Assembly: GCA_039096225.1 (NCBI GenBank) | Contig: JBBPEB010000021.1 | Location: forward strand, 186,001 to 250,000 | DNA length: 64,000 bases | Direction of reading: 5' to 3' | Source of the DNA: Blastocystis sp. Blastoise | Taxonomy: Eukaryota; Sar; Bigyra; Opalinata; Blastocystidae | In this document: one piece after another, positions 49,937 to 62,534 of the stretch | How the letters are laid out: the number at the start of each line of letters is the position of its first letter | Numbering within the stretch: the stretch's first letter is position 1 | The notes under the pieces: generated by a model | What the model saw: only the letters and a program-made list of their open reading frames with translations | What the model was told of the DNA's origin: nothing | Database searches by the model: none | Made by a program: the position numbers and the translations under genes

Positions 49937-50302
49937 TTACTTGGCATCCTTAAACATGAAAATACTCCAAATAAGAATATATAAATATTCAAGAATGTAG
50001 CATAAACCAGCAATATTAACAAATCCAGTAAGAACACCAAAGAGAATACTTAAAATTAATTGATAAAGGAACATCCACATAATATCTCTTTCAAAACCGG
50101 ACATACACCAACCAATAAGAGTACCAAGGGCTATATATAAATATAATCATAATATATATATATATATATATAACAAAGGAATCAATAAGATAACATCATA
50201 TTTTAAATGTGTTAAAATCTATATACAAGGACAGAAAATGTTAACAATAAGAATGACAAGAGCAGTGCATCTGCCAACTTGAGGAACGTGCCAAAAAGCC
50301 AT
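49937..50302 (-). CDS. Small membrane protein, Stum/SPEC3-like
   Basis: Two exons giving roughly 90 aa, starting MAFWHVPQVGRCTALVILIV. After NIFCP, the second exon continues LGTLIGWCMSGFERD and two or three more hydrophobic segments (YQLILSILFGVLTG, YILEYLYILIWSIFMF), ending DAK. The N-x-F-x-P-x-x-GT motif next to a hydrophobic helix recalls the SPEC3/Stum family of small multipass proteins, but the match is short and I am unsure. Coding is well supported by composition and by a clean GT-AG intron. Confidence 0.6.
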
Positions 50303-51266
50303 TTTAGTGAATTGATAGCAAATAAAAAATATTAATAAAAATTTGACACTTTTAAAAAGAAATGGAGACATTTTTTTGTACAGAGCATTTTTTAGTTGAA
50401 TTAGAGGGAATAATCAGATTGATGACCGTAATGAATGTAAATTGTAGTAATATTGTATAATATCTTCGATAATATTTAGGGCCATACCCGTATTTATTTA
50501 GCCAATTAAATCAATACTGTCTTAAACAACAAAAACCTCCTTTCATGATTCTGACTCTTTCATTCGTTTCAAGTTTCATAAAGTTTCTTAATCTACGGTA
50601 ATTTTTGATTACACACTGGCATTATCGATTTTCTCATGGTTTTCTATTTTTCTAATGTAGCGACTCTATGAATTTATTGGTTAAGTCAATTGTTTTTTCC
50701 AAATATATTTTATTTATTATTTTCTAAAAGATGATATAAGATATAGAAAATTATTGCACCATTTCTTTGTGCTTAAGGCATTCTATAAATATTTCAGTCA
50801 TTTTGGGAATGTATAGTTTAATGAATTCAAGTTTGTGAGTATCAATTCGTTTATATTAGCTATTTATTTTCATTGGATGATTTAGTACTGAATTAAGGAT
50901 TCTTAATGACTAGTGCAAGTGAGATGAAAATGAAAGTAGAACTGTAAACTATATGAAACTGAAAAGAAAACGTATACCTTTTTTTAAGGATATTTTATAA
51001 GTGATTCATATCAATTAATATACTTTGTTTCTATTAGTCTTTAGAGTATGGAGAAACTTTAAATGAAACAAATTATTGAATAACAAAACAAATTTGAAGA
51101 TAAAATGTAAAACTATTATTTCAATAAAAAACGATACTAAACAGATTGCATGAGATAGAAAAGATATGTTGGAAATATATACATATAGAGTTATAAAAAT
51201 GGATAAAACTAATAATTATTTATAGAGAAATTGTATATAAACATTATATAATATAAATAATAGTAT
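50303..51266. other. Intergenic region
   Basis: About 960 bp between two minus-strand genes. Non-repetitive and AT-rich; no ORF or RNA gene supported. Confidence 0.35.
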
Positions 51267-51934
51267 TTATAAAAGTTGACCTTCTTTATACATGATAGCA
51301 ATATCTCCCTATATAATAATTATTATAAGATAATAAATATAATAAATATAATAAATATAATAATAATAATATACATGATATTTTTCAGTGGTTAAATTAC
51401 GTTTAAGTTTCATTGAAGGAGTTAAAAAGTTATTTTCAACAGACCAGGGTTCACTTTCAATATACACATTACGAATTCTCTCAAAACCAAATAACTATAT
51501 ATATTATTATTATTATTATTATATTATTATATTATATTATTATAAATACGAATAATTAATATATAAACATAATAAACTATAAATAAATCTATATATATAC
51601 TCCATTTTCTACAGCAGTCTTATTGACGTATTCTAGAATAAATTTTCTAATTTCTGGTTTTTTACATAATTCTTCATAATCATCAAATTCTTTTTCTTCT
51701 TTAACTAAATCATTATTGATTAATAATGAACATAATTGTTGTTTATTTGGTACAATCACACCTACAATATAAGATTGATAACTATCACCATAGATAAATA
51801 TTTGTTCAATTAAACTATTTAATAAATAAATCTATATAGAGAAATATTTATTAAATTTATTATGGATAGATACTATGTTATTTTTCATTTGTTTATATAG
51901 ATAAATAATAATATAAATTATATATATAGTTATT

Positions 51935-51974
<40 letters not shown>

Positions 51975-52045
51975 TTTCAACTTTTTCAACACTGATATAT
52001 TCACCTTGAGATAATTTAAAAATATTCTTAATTCTATCAATAATC

Positions 52046-52141
<96 letters not shown>

Positions 52142-52155
52142 TAATAATAATAATA

Positions 52156-52241
<86 letters not shown>

Positions 52242-52796
52242 TATATACTTGAACTGCTCCATTGTCTTCTCTAACATAAGCAATATCCCCAGTATGAAAC
52301 CATCCTAAACTATCGAATACTTGTTTATTCAAAGCATCCTCCTTATAATATCCTTGGAAAACAGAAGCACCGTGCATGCAAACTTCTCCTCTTCCTTTTA
52401 TAGCTATAGTAGTAGCATTGCCATCCTTATTAACTGTATGCTCTTTATCTAAATAACTATATCCTTTCTCAGGTACATTAAATAACTATATACAGGATAT
52501 TATATTATTTATATGTGTTATCTATTATTATTAATAATAATAATAATAATAATAATATATATATATATATACTCTGATTTCTAGACTATCGACAGGTGCA
52601 CCGCAGTGACCTACTGTCATGAAATCATAAGGACATGTACAAATACCACCTATATATATATATTAATAATAATAAGTATAATATAAATATTATAAACATA
52701 AATTTAATAAATTTAATAAATAACTAAATAAATATATATATATATACCTCCACAGCATTCAGTCATACCATATCCATTCATCATAGGAGCACTATA

Positions 52797-52828
<32 letters not shown>

Positions 52829-53238
52829 AATATAATCAACATATATATATACCTAAAGATGATTTTAAAGAATTCGCTAATATCATCAGCTAAAGGTGCA
52901 GAACCATTTAAAAACCATCGAATTCGATCGAATCCTACCTTAGCAGCAATAGATTTAAATATTAAACGATCAAATAAACTATGAGTTACTTGGTTATATA
53001 ATAAATTATTCTTCTATATATTATTATTAATAAATATAATAATAATAATAATAAACAAAATAATAATATATAACATACCTTGGCATTATAAGCAGTTCTG
53101 AACAGCCACTTCTTGAGACCTGATTGTTTCTCTACATTACTATTTAATATATTATAAATACGATTCAATAATCGCGGGACTGAACAGAAAACAGTAGGAC
53201 GAAGAGCACGTAAATCATCAACAATCTTCTTGATATCT

Positions 53239-53291
<53 letters not shown>

Positions 53292-53678
53292 AAAAAGAAT
53301 AAAAGAATTAAAACATTAATAATAAATATAGAATATATACTTGATAATAACCAATTTTAGATCCGTTAGTAAAAGCATTTGCTTCGATAAAACGTTCAAA
53401 AACGTGAGCTAACGGTAAATAAGCTAAATAAACATCGTTCTCCGTAAAACGACAAGTCCATAATTGATTGATAGATATATTTAAGGATAACATATTTCCA
53501 TGAGTTAAAATAACTCCCTATATAATAATAATAATAATAAACTATATATATATAATAATAATATATATATATATATACCTTAGGACAAGCAGTAGTACCT
53601 GAAGTAAAGCAAACAGTACATATATCATCATATTGAGTATTATTAGGAGGAATAATAGACTTTTTACCCTATATATTT

Positions 53679-53717
<39 letters not shown>

Positions 53718-53822
53718 TATATACATCTTCAATAAGTGTATGGAAATCATACATATTTAATTGAAGAGCACGTGCTTCTTCTTTAAGTTCATCACTAATT
53801 GGTTCATACTATATATATATAT

Positions 53823-53855
<33 letters not shown>

Positions 53856-54818
53856 CTTATATACACTAATAATATGTTTAATCTTAAGTTTTGCTTCTTG
53901 TTTCATCATACCTATAATATTCTTTAATTCATTTTCACCTGCAACAAATACAGTCTCCATGTTAGTTATATTAAATATATAACTAGAAAGAAATATAATA
54001 ATAATAAACATAATAATAATAAACATAATAAACATAATAAACATAATAATAATAATAAATACGCAGATGATTCAGGTCCTAAGGAATCATATAAAGTAAC
54101 AACAGCGGAATTAGTATAATAACAAGCATATTCAGAAATAATCCATTCATAACGAGAACGTGAATATATACCAACTAAACGACACTATATAAAATATACA
54201 TTATTTATACATATATTTTTAAAATAAAAACATTATTAAAACAAATAATATGAATAACATATACATGTTCTCCATCAGAACAATGTAAATTAGAATCATC
54301 ATTTTCACTTATAAGATTCAATTTTTTCATTGAACTACCAAGTCCTGCAATCATATCACGAACTTCTTGATAACTATAATAATATCATATAAATATATAT
54401 ATCCATAAAATAAAATAATAATAAACAAAAATATATTAATAAAAACAAAAAACAAATTAATATTTACGTGTAAAAAGTAAAATCTTGAGCAACACCATCT
54501 TTCATTGGTCTATAACCAAGACATTCACGTTCTAAAAACTTCTCAGTTGTCTTTCTATATTATATTACATGAATATTACTTTAAATATTATTTTAATTAA
54601 AATGAAATACAAAAATTGATCATAAAGACTGGTAAAACCATATTCTTTAGCATCTTCTAAGTTCTCAGCAGGAACATTACTTCTATAAATTGGTCCCTAA
54701 TAACAAAAATTAACATAAAAGAACAGAATACAAAAAAATATACAAGACCAATTTCAGGTGATTCACTACCTTCAAGACATTTTGTATAATATACTGGAAT
54801 CTCCCCTTTTTTACCCAT
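51267..54818 (-). CDS. Long-chain acyl-CoA synthetase (ACSL)
   Basis: About 17 exons on the minus strand, starting [20 protein letters not shown] and ending YKEGQLL. Motifs in order: [15 protein letters not shown], the AMP-binding P-loop [20 protein letters not shown] (usual form TSGTTGxPKG), [99 protein letters not shown] and the C-terminal [15 protein letters not shown]. This is the full eukaryotic ACSL arrangement. The enzyme activates long-chain fatty acids to CoA esters at ER, peroxisomal or mitochondrial membranes. There is no clear N-terminal anchor helix. Introns are TA and AAT repeats. Confidence 0.95.
52049..52245 (-). repeat. Intronic AAT/ATT microsatellite in ACSL
   Basis: About 64 AAT units (plus strand) with two single-base interruptions; on the coding strand they read ATT. 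It fills the intron between NGAVQ and IIDRIKN. Confidence 0.95.
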
Positions 54819-56483
54819 TATTAAGTACCCTTAAATAAAATTGTGTTTATAAAAATATAAATAAACAATTGAAAAAACAATCAGTTGAAAAGTCATTTCT
54901 TATTGTGATTTCATTTGCTAAAAGAAATGAACCATAGAAGATCTCCTTTATTCATAGGGGATTTATTGTTATTCAGTATGGCAAATAAAATGTTTTCAAT
55001 TCTGAATTAAAAAGTAGACATTTTTTAACCTTGAATATCTTTAAAAACTGAACTAAAATTTCATTATCCACATAGAAATTATTCTTAAAAATATCGATGC
55101 TTTTTCACCCATGATTCCCTATCTAGAACGATATAATGCAATTTTTAAACTGTTTTTTGAATTACATAAGAGCTCGATGAATGATGACGTCATGTATATT
55201 TTGAATGACGTCATCATTTTGATTCTATTTCTTCTATAGAATAAAATTATTTTTTGAGTGATTATTTTTCAATAAACACGATTATTTTTAGAATTTTAAA
55301 ACTTTATTATAAACTTAGTTTTATTGTTTAAGCTTGTTTTACCAGTGGAGAATGATAGATATTCACGCAGAGACTTCTAAAAACAGAAATAGAACATTTG
55401 ATGAACAGAATATTTAAAGACTGTTTTTTCAATTTTGCTTAAAACTAAGTTTCTATTCTAATTTATTCTTGATAAAAGCATTTACCAATCGCGCATCATA
55501 TCAATTGAAACAAAAAAAATGATTTTTTATTGTCAATTATCGATGAATAGCTTCATTATTATCTACAAACCCTATTTTAGAACTCAGCTATATCTGAAGA
55601 ATAGGATATAAATAAATGTTACACAGAAATCAGGTGATTTGCAAATTGAAACGTTCAATAATACGTTAATATTGTATTTATACATTTTATTTTAAATATA
55701 AATAAACTTTTCAACATAGGTATAGAATAAGCATACCATTAAAAACAATAATTACAAAAGAAATTTCAATTATAGTCAACAAAAGAATTATAAAAGATTA
55801 GTAGCATAAATGAATTTTATTTGTTTCCTTTAACACTTTAAATTCGTTCCAATAGTTGCATTTACAAAAAAGTAAATTTTTCAAATAAGTTATAATTGCT
55901 TATTCACTAACTTAAAAGTGTTTTTAGTATCTTATCAACTTGTTCCTTTATAAAATATATCAAAAATATCGTTTCACAAGTAAATCAAAATCTTTCTTGT
56001 TGGCAAGAAGATTAGAAAAGAAAGAGTATGAAATAATCTAACAGTTAAATATATGTGAACTAGAATATGTCTAGTTCACCGATTTAGGCAAGGAAAAAGA
56101 ATAATAAAATGAAGCACCATGAAAAAGGGAATTGGTAAGAAATAAATGACACACAAATGAATATCCAATAGGTATCGCTACTTATCAGATTAAACCAATA
56201 ATTATTCTTTTTCAAGATTCCATTTTTTTTACCTCCACTGGCTTTTTTGGGCTCGAAATGACTGGCAATAAATATGAAATCTTACAAGGTACCATAAAAT
56301 CGAGATTGACCGTTTATTATCATTGAGAATAGTAAAAATTAAAAATATTTCTGGAAATATTAAGGATATATATAAGAAGTCGACCGTATTGAACATTGTT
56401 TGTTAATAATCAAGTGTCATATTTCTTTTTTTTTGTGTATCACTGACTTTCCTCTTACTCCAAGCGATCGTACTCACTACTTT
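54819..56483. promoter_or_regulatory. Divergent intergenic region, ACSL / nuclear protein
   Basis: 1.66 kb between two divergent start codons, the largest promoter region of the window outside the repeat field. Apart from the CRE-type inverted repeat at 55180-55218 I see no gene or RNA. Confidence 0.45.
55180..55218. promoter_or_regulatory. Inverted repeat carrying two CRE/ATF sites
   Basis: Two 14-bp arms, AATGATGACGTCAT and ATGACGTCATCATT, are exact reverse complements separated by 11 bp. Each contains the palindrome TGACGTCA, the consensus CRE bound by CREB/ATF-type bZIP factors. It lies about 360 bp upstream of the ACSL start codon and 1.27 kb upstream of the plus-strand gene. Regulatory function is inferred. 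Confidence 0.65.
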
Positions 56484-57367
56484 ATGGACGAACAGATCTC
56501 TCAACATGAAGTATATTATAGGAGAATATTGGCAATTAATTCTTTTTAGATTTCATTCTCTAACGTAAATGGATGCTTACAAAGTATTTTTTTAAAATTA
56601 TCTACTGTTTCTAAGCATTATTTTATAGATCAAATAGTTACTAATGCTCAAATGAGCAATCTTCCTCAAGTATTCTTTTTTTGTTCTATCATAATCATTT
56701 ATTTATGAACTCTTTAGGTTGCTGTTATTCAAAATCAGCAATACTTAGCATGTTCCAACGGACAACAAGTCGCTTATCCTATCGTTGTATGTTTAATTCA
56801 TATTATTTACATATTTTTCTTTTATTTACTTTTAATTTTGCGTGATTTTTATAATTTGAATACTCTATAGAATGGTGGTTATGCCACCTATTCTGCTCAA
56901 CCTTCAATGGATATGAATACTTATTATATTCCTGGCCAGACGGGTTCAGTGTCGAATGCTTTTGTTGCTTGTCCTGACGTGAACAATAAAAATGAGGATC
57001 CTCAGCATTTATTGAATAATGGACTTGAAATGAACATGAACAAGAATCTGTGTGTTGCCAGTAATCAGCAGGTAACAACTTCTTCTTCTTTAAATTATTC
57101 TAATAGTCTTAGACGAAGGAACCAAGTAGACGTCGTATGCAAAATACTCTTGTTGGTCGTTTAGCTGATTTTATGAGTAAATTTTTTTTTTTATTTTTTT
57201 TTTTTTTTTTTTTTATTTTTTATTTTATTTTTTTATTCTATTTTATTATGTATAGGACAAATGGCACGTCCTGTCACTATTGAAGAATGTATCCATGCAA
57301 TTGGTGATTCTTTTAGTGAATTGCGTAAAGCAGATGGTACAAAGTATATTTGAAATATTATTATTTA

Positions 57368-57415
<48 letters not shown>

Positions 57416-58953
57416 TATAAAGGTGACCATTTTAAAGCTATTAATGGCGCTCTTTTTTCTACTGGTATCTTTCGTCGTCATGAGGTATGTTTATTATTAT
57501 ATTTATTGGTTAATATGTTTATTTATAATATATAATTATATAGGACAATCGTTGGGTTCTTCGTCCTGAGGAGATTCATGCCTATGAACAACGTATGCAG
57601 CAGAAGTTTGAAGATAAATTAAAACGAAAAGCGTCTTCTGATGATTCATCATCGTATCCTGTTCCTCAGTCGAAGAAAAGACGTTGTACTCCTAAGAAGA
57701 CGAAGAAGGATGCTATCTTACACATGGTCAATCATTTAGTGGATGTCTATAAGCAAGATCCTGACACCAATGCAAACTATCTTAAAAACCCTTTCAAAGT
57801 ATTTATATATATTATTATTATTATTATATAATGAATTTTAACTTAAATTTTTATTTATTTTAATATAAATTATTAATACTATATATATAGGGTATAACTG
57901 GCGATGAAGATGTGACTCGTTTAAAGAAGAAATTAGGTGATGATAAATATGAATTTATGATACAAATATTTCATTTCTTTGAGAATAAATTCCCTTCTTC
58001 TTGTTCTTCTAAAAACACTATAAATACTAATAATAATAGTAGTAGTTTTGGTGGATTAGGTGTTTCTTCTACTAATATATCCCCTGCTTCATCTACTACT
58101 AATAAGTATACTAATAATACAAATACTTATTCTATGGATGGTTTGATATATACTTGTAATACTCCTTCTACAAGTATATCTCGTAGTGATATATATACTC
58201 CAGTATCTTATTTACCAGAACAAGAAATAGAGAGTTTCAAACCTGAAGGATCGATGGTCGCTTATGATTCAGTACATGCACTTCATTCGAATAGAATACT
58301 TCCTATTCATAATAATGCTATGAATAATAGTAATAGTAGTAGTAGTAATATATGTAGAAATACATGTATAGAGAACTATAGAGAGAGATCCTATAGTATA
58401 TCTAGTAATATTATGAATATTATGAATACAAGTCTCTATTCGAATGCTAGTACTAATAATAATACTATTATGAATACTAATAATAATAGTATACACAACA
58501 ATTCATCTTTAGAGATGAATACTGATAGTTTCGGTAATGAGAAGAACACTATTAGTCAAGTTGTAACTATGACAAACACACCGAATCTTAGAGCAGCATC
58601 GATTCCCGCGGGAATGATCTCTCCTACTTCATCAAGTGTATATTCTAATGGTATACCTTCTAGTGGTTCAGGTATTCTTTTATTTTTTTATTTTTTATTT
58701 TTTTTTTTATTTATTTTTTATAAATTTATATTATTTATTATGTTTATTTTATATTTTCACTCTATATCTAGATGAAGATAATGATGTTGAAGAGTATTAT
58801 TCTGGTATATCAACTCCAGGAATGCTTCTTCCTTCTACTTCTCCTTGTTCCTCTCAAGATGTGGAAGATATAAGACAACAGTTGCGATCCATTCAACAGA
58901 AATTGAGCCTTCTGGAACAATGCGGTGACTATAATAACAGAAACTACTTTTAA
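56484..58953 (+). CDS. Nuclear protein with a probable winged-helix-like domain
   Basis: About ten exons, starting MDEQISQHE. The N-terminal third is Asn/Gln-rich. The centre carries a conserved-looking domain: RRRMQNTLVGRLADFM, then RQMARPVTIEECIHAIGDSF, KADGTKYKGDHFKAINGALF and STGIFRRHEDNRWVLRPEE. Its helix-helix-helix-strand pattern with a closing beta hairpin (GIFRRHEDNRWVL) is what a winged-helix fold looks like. A bipartite nuclear signal follows (SKKRRCTPKKTKKD), then another helical segment (DVTRLKKKLGDDKYEFMIQI), a long Ser/Asn/Thr region and a C-terminal coiled coil (IRQQLRSIQQKLSLLEQ). I do not recognise the family; a transcription regulator is the best guess. It stops at 58953. 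Confidence 0.7.
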
Positions 58954-59363
58954 ATCCTATATATATATATACTATTTATATATATATTTATAAAACAAAC
59001 AACATAAGCTCAACACTATATATAGTTATTCTAATAATAACTATTTATCATTTTTTTTTTTTTTAAATCAAGAATTATTTGTCACTTATTATTTATATTG
59101 ATGTTGTTTTTAATAGTTTATTTTTTTATATTGTTATTTATACTTTTTAAATTATATATATATATTTTAAATATCATTTATTGAATTAATTCTATTTCTC
59201 TGTATAATAATTTCAATTCATTACTTCATTTTTTTCTATTTTATTCTTATTTATTTATTTGATGTTATTTATATGTTATTTTTTCTATAGATCTTTTTTT
59301 TTAATATAACAAGTATTTACAAATAGTATTTATATAATAGTCACTACGGACAGTTTTTTGGGG
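58954..59363. other. 3' flank, T-rich
   Basis: About 400 bp of T-rich DNA with (TA)n tracts after the stop codon of the nuclear protein; presumed 3' UTR and spacer, no gene. Confidence 0.35.
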
Positions 59364-59660
59364 TTTAGTAAAAAGATAATCGCAAATTTCAGTGTGGTTT
59401 CCCCAGTGATCGAGCAGTAAAAAGGTTTAAAGACATTTCAGTGGGAATTTTTAAATATGCTTTAGTAAAAAGATAATTGAAAATTTTAGTTTGGTTTCCC
59501 CAGTGATCAAGCAGTAGAAACATATTTTGACATTTCAGTGGGAATTTTTAAATATGCTTTAGTAAAAAGATAATTGTAAATTTCAGTTTGGTTTCCCCAG
59601 TGGTGGAGCAGTGTCATTTTTGGTCAGAGTTTCAGTGGGTTTTTTTATCAACAGAGCAGT
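59364..59660. repeat. 97-bp tandem repeat, three copies
   Basis: The word TTTAGTAAAAAGATAAT occurs at 59364, 59461 and 59558, exactly 97 bp apart. Each unit then carries CAGTTTGG (or CAGTGTGG) TTTCCCCAGTG, GAGCAGT or AAGCAGT, and CATTTCAGTGGGAATTTTTA. The pentamer CAGTG recurs several times per unit. The third copy decays into a partial fourth near 59640. Confidence 0.9.
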
Positions 59661-60400
59661 GAATAAGTATGACACACCTTAAAATAGATAATTGGCCAAT
59701 AGAAATGCTTATTTTCATCCTTTATTCTATATTTATTGGTCTTTATATTATTTTTGTGGTGTAATAATCAACGATACAACAAAACAAGCAAATTAAATAA
59801 CATCAAATTATAATTAAAAACATATCATTACTATATATATGAGAATAGGCAAAAAAATTCCCATTGGTCAGTTTTTGGAAAATTCATTTGATTGGCTACT
59901 ATATACTCAAGTTTGTACCCACAACTCCTCTAAACTTACGGGGAGTTAACTTTTCGTTGAAACACAGTTCAATAGGATATAACATGTAGTTGTGCACCAT
60001 ATATTTGGTTAAGCGATATTATTTATATTTAAAAAGTTATTAATAAAAGAACAGAAAACATGATTTTTGAGTCGTTTTTGATTGGCTCTTTGGGATCATC
60101 CCGATAAAAATTGTTGACCAGACAATTGAAAAATAAACATGGGGTAAACTTGATTTTTTCTCAATCCCACAATATACGTTATCCGTGTTTATTCTTTATA
60201 TTTATCTATTTTTTAATACTTTTTCATATTGAACACGTGAGGCCTTAACGGTCAAATTTAGATTCTTATTTTGACATGATATTCTGATTCAGGAGGTCAA
60301 AAAACCTAGGTGTACCAATTTTGAGCTCCTGAGGACGATTTTTGAGTGATCGATATTTTCTTCGATCTTCTTATAATGGACTAATATTGTATCATAGTAA
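59661..60400. other. Non-coding spacer between two repeat fields
   Basis: No ORF of note. It contains several ATTGGC / GCCAAT words (59692, 59888, 60080), which could be chance or CCAAT-type sites. Confidence 0.35.
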
Positions 60401-60439
60401 TCAATAGGTCCTCAAACTACTATAGTTAAAACAAAGTTT

Positions 60440-61930
60440 TAAAATAATGAGTTTGAGTGTCACAATTTTGAAAAATGTGAATTAAGTGGTCTTAGAGTGA
60501 GAGATTCAATATAATGACTTTTATTTAGTAAACTAAAGATAATACTCTATTCTATGTCAAAAGAAGAGTCAAAATTATGAAGGTCAAAGTGTATGACCAA
60601 ATGACAAAATGTGTCTTAAAAAGTAAAAGGGTTTATATATGTGTTTCGAATCATATATTAAGTATATTCTATGAATAAGAGCTTTAAATAAATAGTTTAA
60701 GGTTGTCAAATTTCAAAGAATGTGTAAAACATAGTCTTAGACTTTGAATAAAAAATTTAGAGATATTAATTAGTGTACAGCTGTAGTAGCTCTACAACAT
60801 ATCAAAAGTACAAAGAAAATAATTTTTAGAGAGTGGATGTGTGAAGGGTTGTGACTATTATTTAAAATTTATTTTTACTTCAGTTTATATAAAATCGTGA
60901 ATTTCGTGCACTGTAGAAAAATTGAGTCAAAAAGTCAACTCTAAGGGTCTTAAATTTAAAAAAATGTAAAAATGAGTGACTTAGAGGACGAGATTCAAAA
61001 TAAGAGCTTTTATTCATTAAACTAGAGTGTATGATCTATATTATGTTAAAAGGAGGGACAAAAATATTTTGGTCGAAGTGTATGACCAAATGGTAAAGTC
61101 TTCTTAATAAGTCTAAAGTGTTGACTAATGTGATTATAGAGTCATATAAAGTCTACTATGTGAATATTAGCTTTTAAAAATGTGTTTAAGTCTTTCAATT
61201 AGTAAAAATATGTTTAAAGAGAGTCATAAAATGAGAGTTTTAAGAAACGAGATATTGTTCAGTATACACTAAGAGACACTCTACAACATATCAAAAATAT
61301 AGCAAAATCTATTTTTAGAGACTGCATGTGTAAAGGGTTGTGAGAGTTATTGAAAAAATATTTTTACTTCAGTTTGTGCAAAATCGTGTTTTTGGAACAC
61401 TGTAGAAAAATTAACTTCAAAAATCAACTCTAAGGGTCTTAATTTTTAAAAATGTGAAAATGTTTGACTTAGAGGACGAGATTCAAAATTCCATCTCACT
61501 TTCATATAACTAGACCACACAGTCTATATTATATCAAAAGGAGGGACGAAAATATTTTGGTCAAAGTAAATGAGCAAATGCAAAAGGTTTACGAAATGTC
61601 TTAAAGTGATGACCAATGTGTAGCTATGGTATTATTAAGTATAGTGTGTAAATATTAGCTTATAAAAATGAATTTAAGTGTGTCAACTTTTCATAATGTG
61701 TCAAAAAGGGTCTTTAAGAAAGAGATTCAAAACATTTACTTTTATTTAATAAATAGTATGATAAACTCTATACTATATCAAAAGACTGACGGAAACTGTT
61801 TTGATACAGTGGATCTTGAATGGGTAAAGTCTATTTAAAAGTCACTTTTTCGAGTCATTTATGATTAAAATAAGTATTTGAGACAACTGAAGAAATATTA
61901 ACTTTTTAAACCATGTTTTATTAGTCAAAG
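60440..61930. repeat. Diverged tandem satellite, period about 488 bp
   Basis: Blocks recur at a spacing of 487-490 bp. CTCTACAACATATCAAAA is near 60790 and 61278. CTTAGAGGACGAGATTCAAA is near 60978 and 61466. AAAGGAGGGAC is near 61049 and 61536, with an older version near 60559. CAACTCTAAGGGTCTTA and TTTTTACTTCAGTTT also repeat. A partial related block near 61709-61780 is offset by about half a period (~243 bp). About three copies; all frames are closed, so it is non-coding. Confidence 0.85.
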
Positions 61931-62255
61931 TTAGAATGAATGCTGACTTTGTTATGATTAAAGCTTTCTAATTCTTTTAAAAAGTATGAAAATGAGTTTA
62001 AATCATTATATTACGTTTATTTAAATAACTTTTATGAATTAAAAATACTTCAGAGTTCTTCACATTGTGACTCATTTCTAAAGTTATTGACTTTAAAAAC
62101 TCACAAAATGTTTAAAACAGTTGTTTAATTATTAATAAATACAAAATATATTTTAAAAATAATAAATAATATGTATAATGATTCAAAATAGTTTTTTAAT
62201 TTTCTTTCAAGTATTGTTTTTAGTTTTTTTGATATCATTTAAAGAATTTATTTAA

Positions 62256-62325
62256 TTCTTATATCAGGAATTGAACCTGATTACAATCAATAAATGATTG
62301 TAACTCTCCATATAGAGTATAAGAA
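62256..62325 (-). ncRNA. tRNA-like cloverleaf, candidate
   Basis: On the minus strand 70 nt fold into four fully paired arms: acceptor TTCTTAT / ATAAGAA; ACTCT-ATATGG-AGAGT; TACAATC-ATTTATT-GATTGTA; and ATCAGG-TTCAATT-CCTGAT. The last is a textbook T-arm, and GGTTCAATTCC matches the Pol III B box. The 7-nt middle loop would place TTA as anticodon with T33 present. Departures from a normal tRNA: no free nucleotides at positions 8-9 or 26, no usual variable loop, an anticodon stem of 7 bp, a short D loop and T at position 37. A tRNA pseudogene, a mitochondrial-type tRNA copy or a tRNA-derived element are all possible. Confidence 0.5.
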
Positions 62326-62337
62326 GTGTTATTAAAG

Positions 62338-62460
62338 TAATATATAATATATAATATATAATATATAATATATAATATATAATATATAATATATAATATA
62401 TAATATATAATATATTATATATTATATAATATATAATATATAATATATAATAGATAATAA
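62338..62460. repeat. 7-bp (TATATAA)n satellite
   Basis: About 15 head-to-tail copies of a TATATAA heptamer with a few interruptions, between the tRNA-like element and the GC-rich hairpin. Confidence 0.85.
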
Positions 62461-62534
62461 ATAATAATATATAATAGATAATATATAATAATGAAAAAAA
62501 GAAAATAAAAGCCAAACTGTTATTATTTTATGCA

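Noticed and set aside
59364-61930. CRISPR array or transposon
   Set aside because: Repeats are long, diverged and contiguous without unique spacers, and no transposase or reverse-transcriptase frame is present.
62264-62515. 83-codon minus-strand ORF (Tyr/Ile-rich)
   Set aside because: It runs through the TATATAA heptamer repeat and the tRNA-like element, so the peptide is a repeat artefact.
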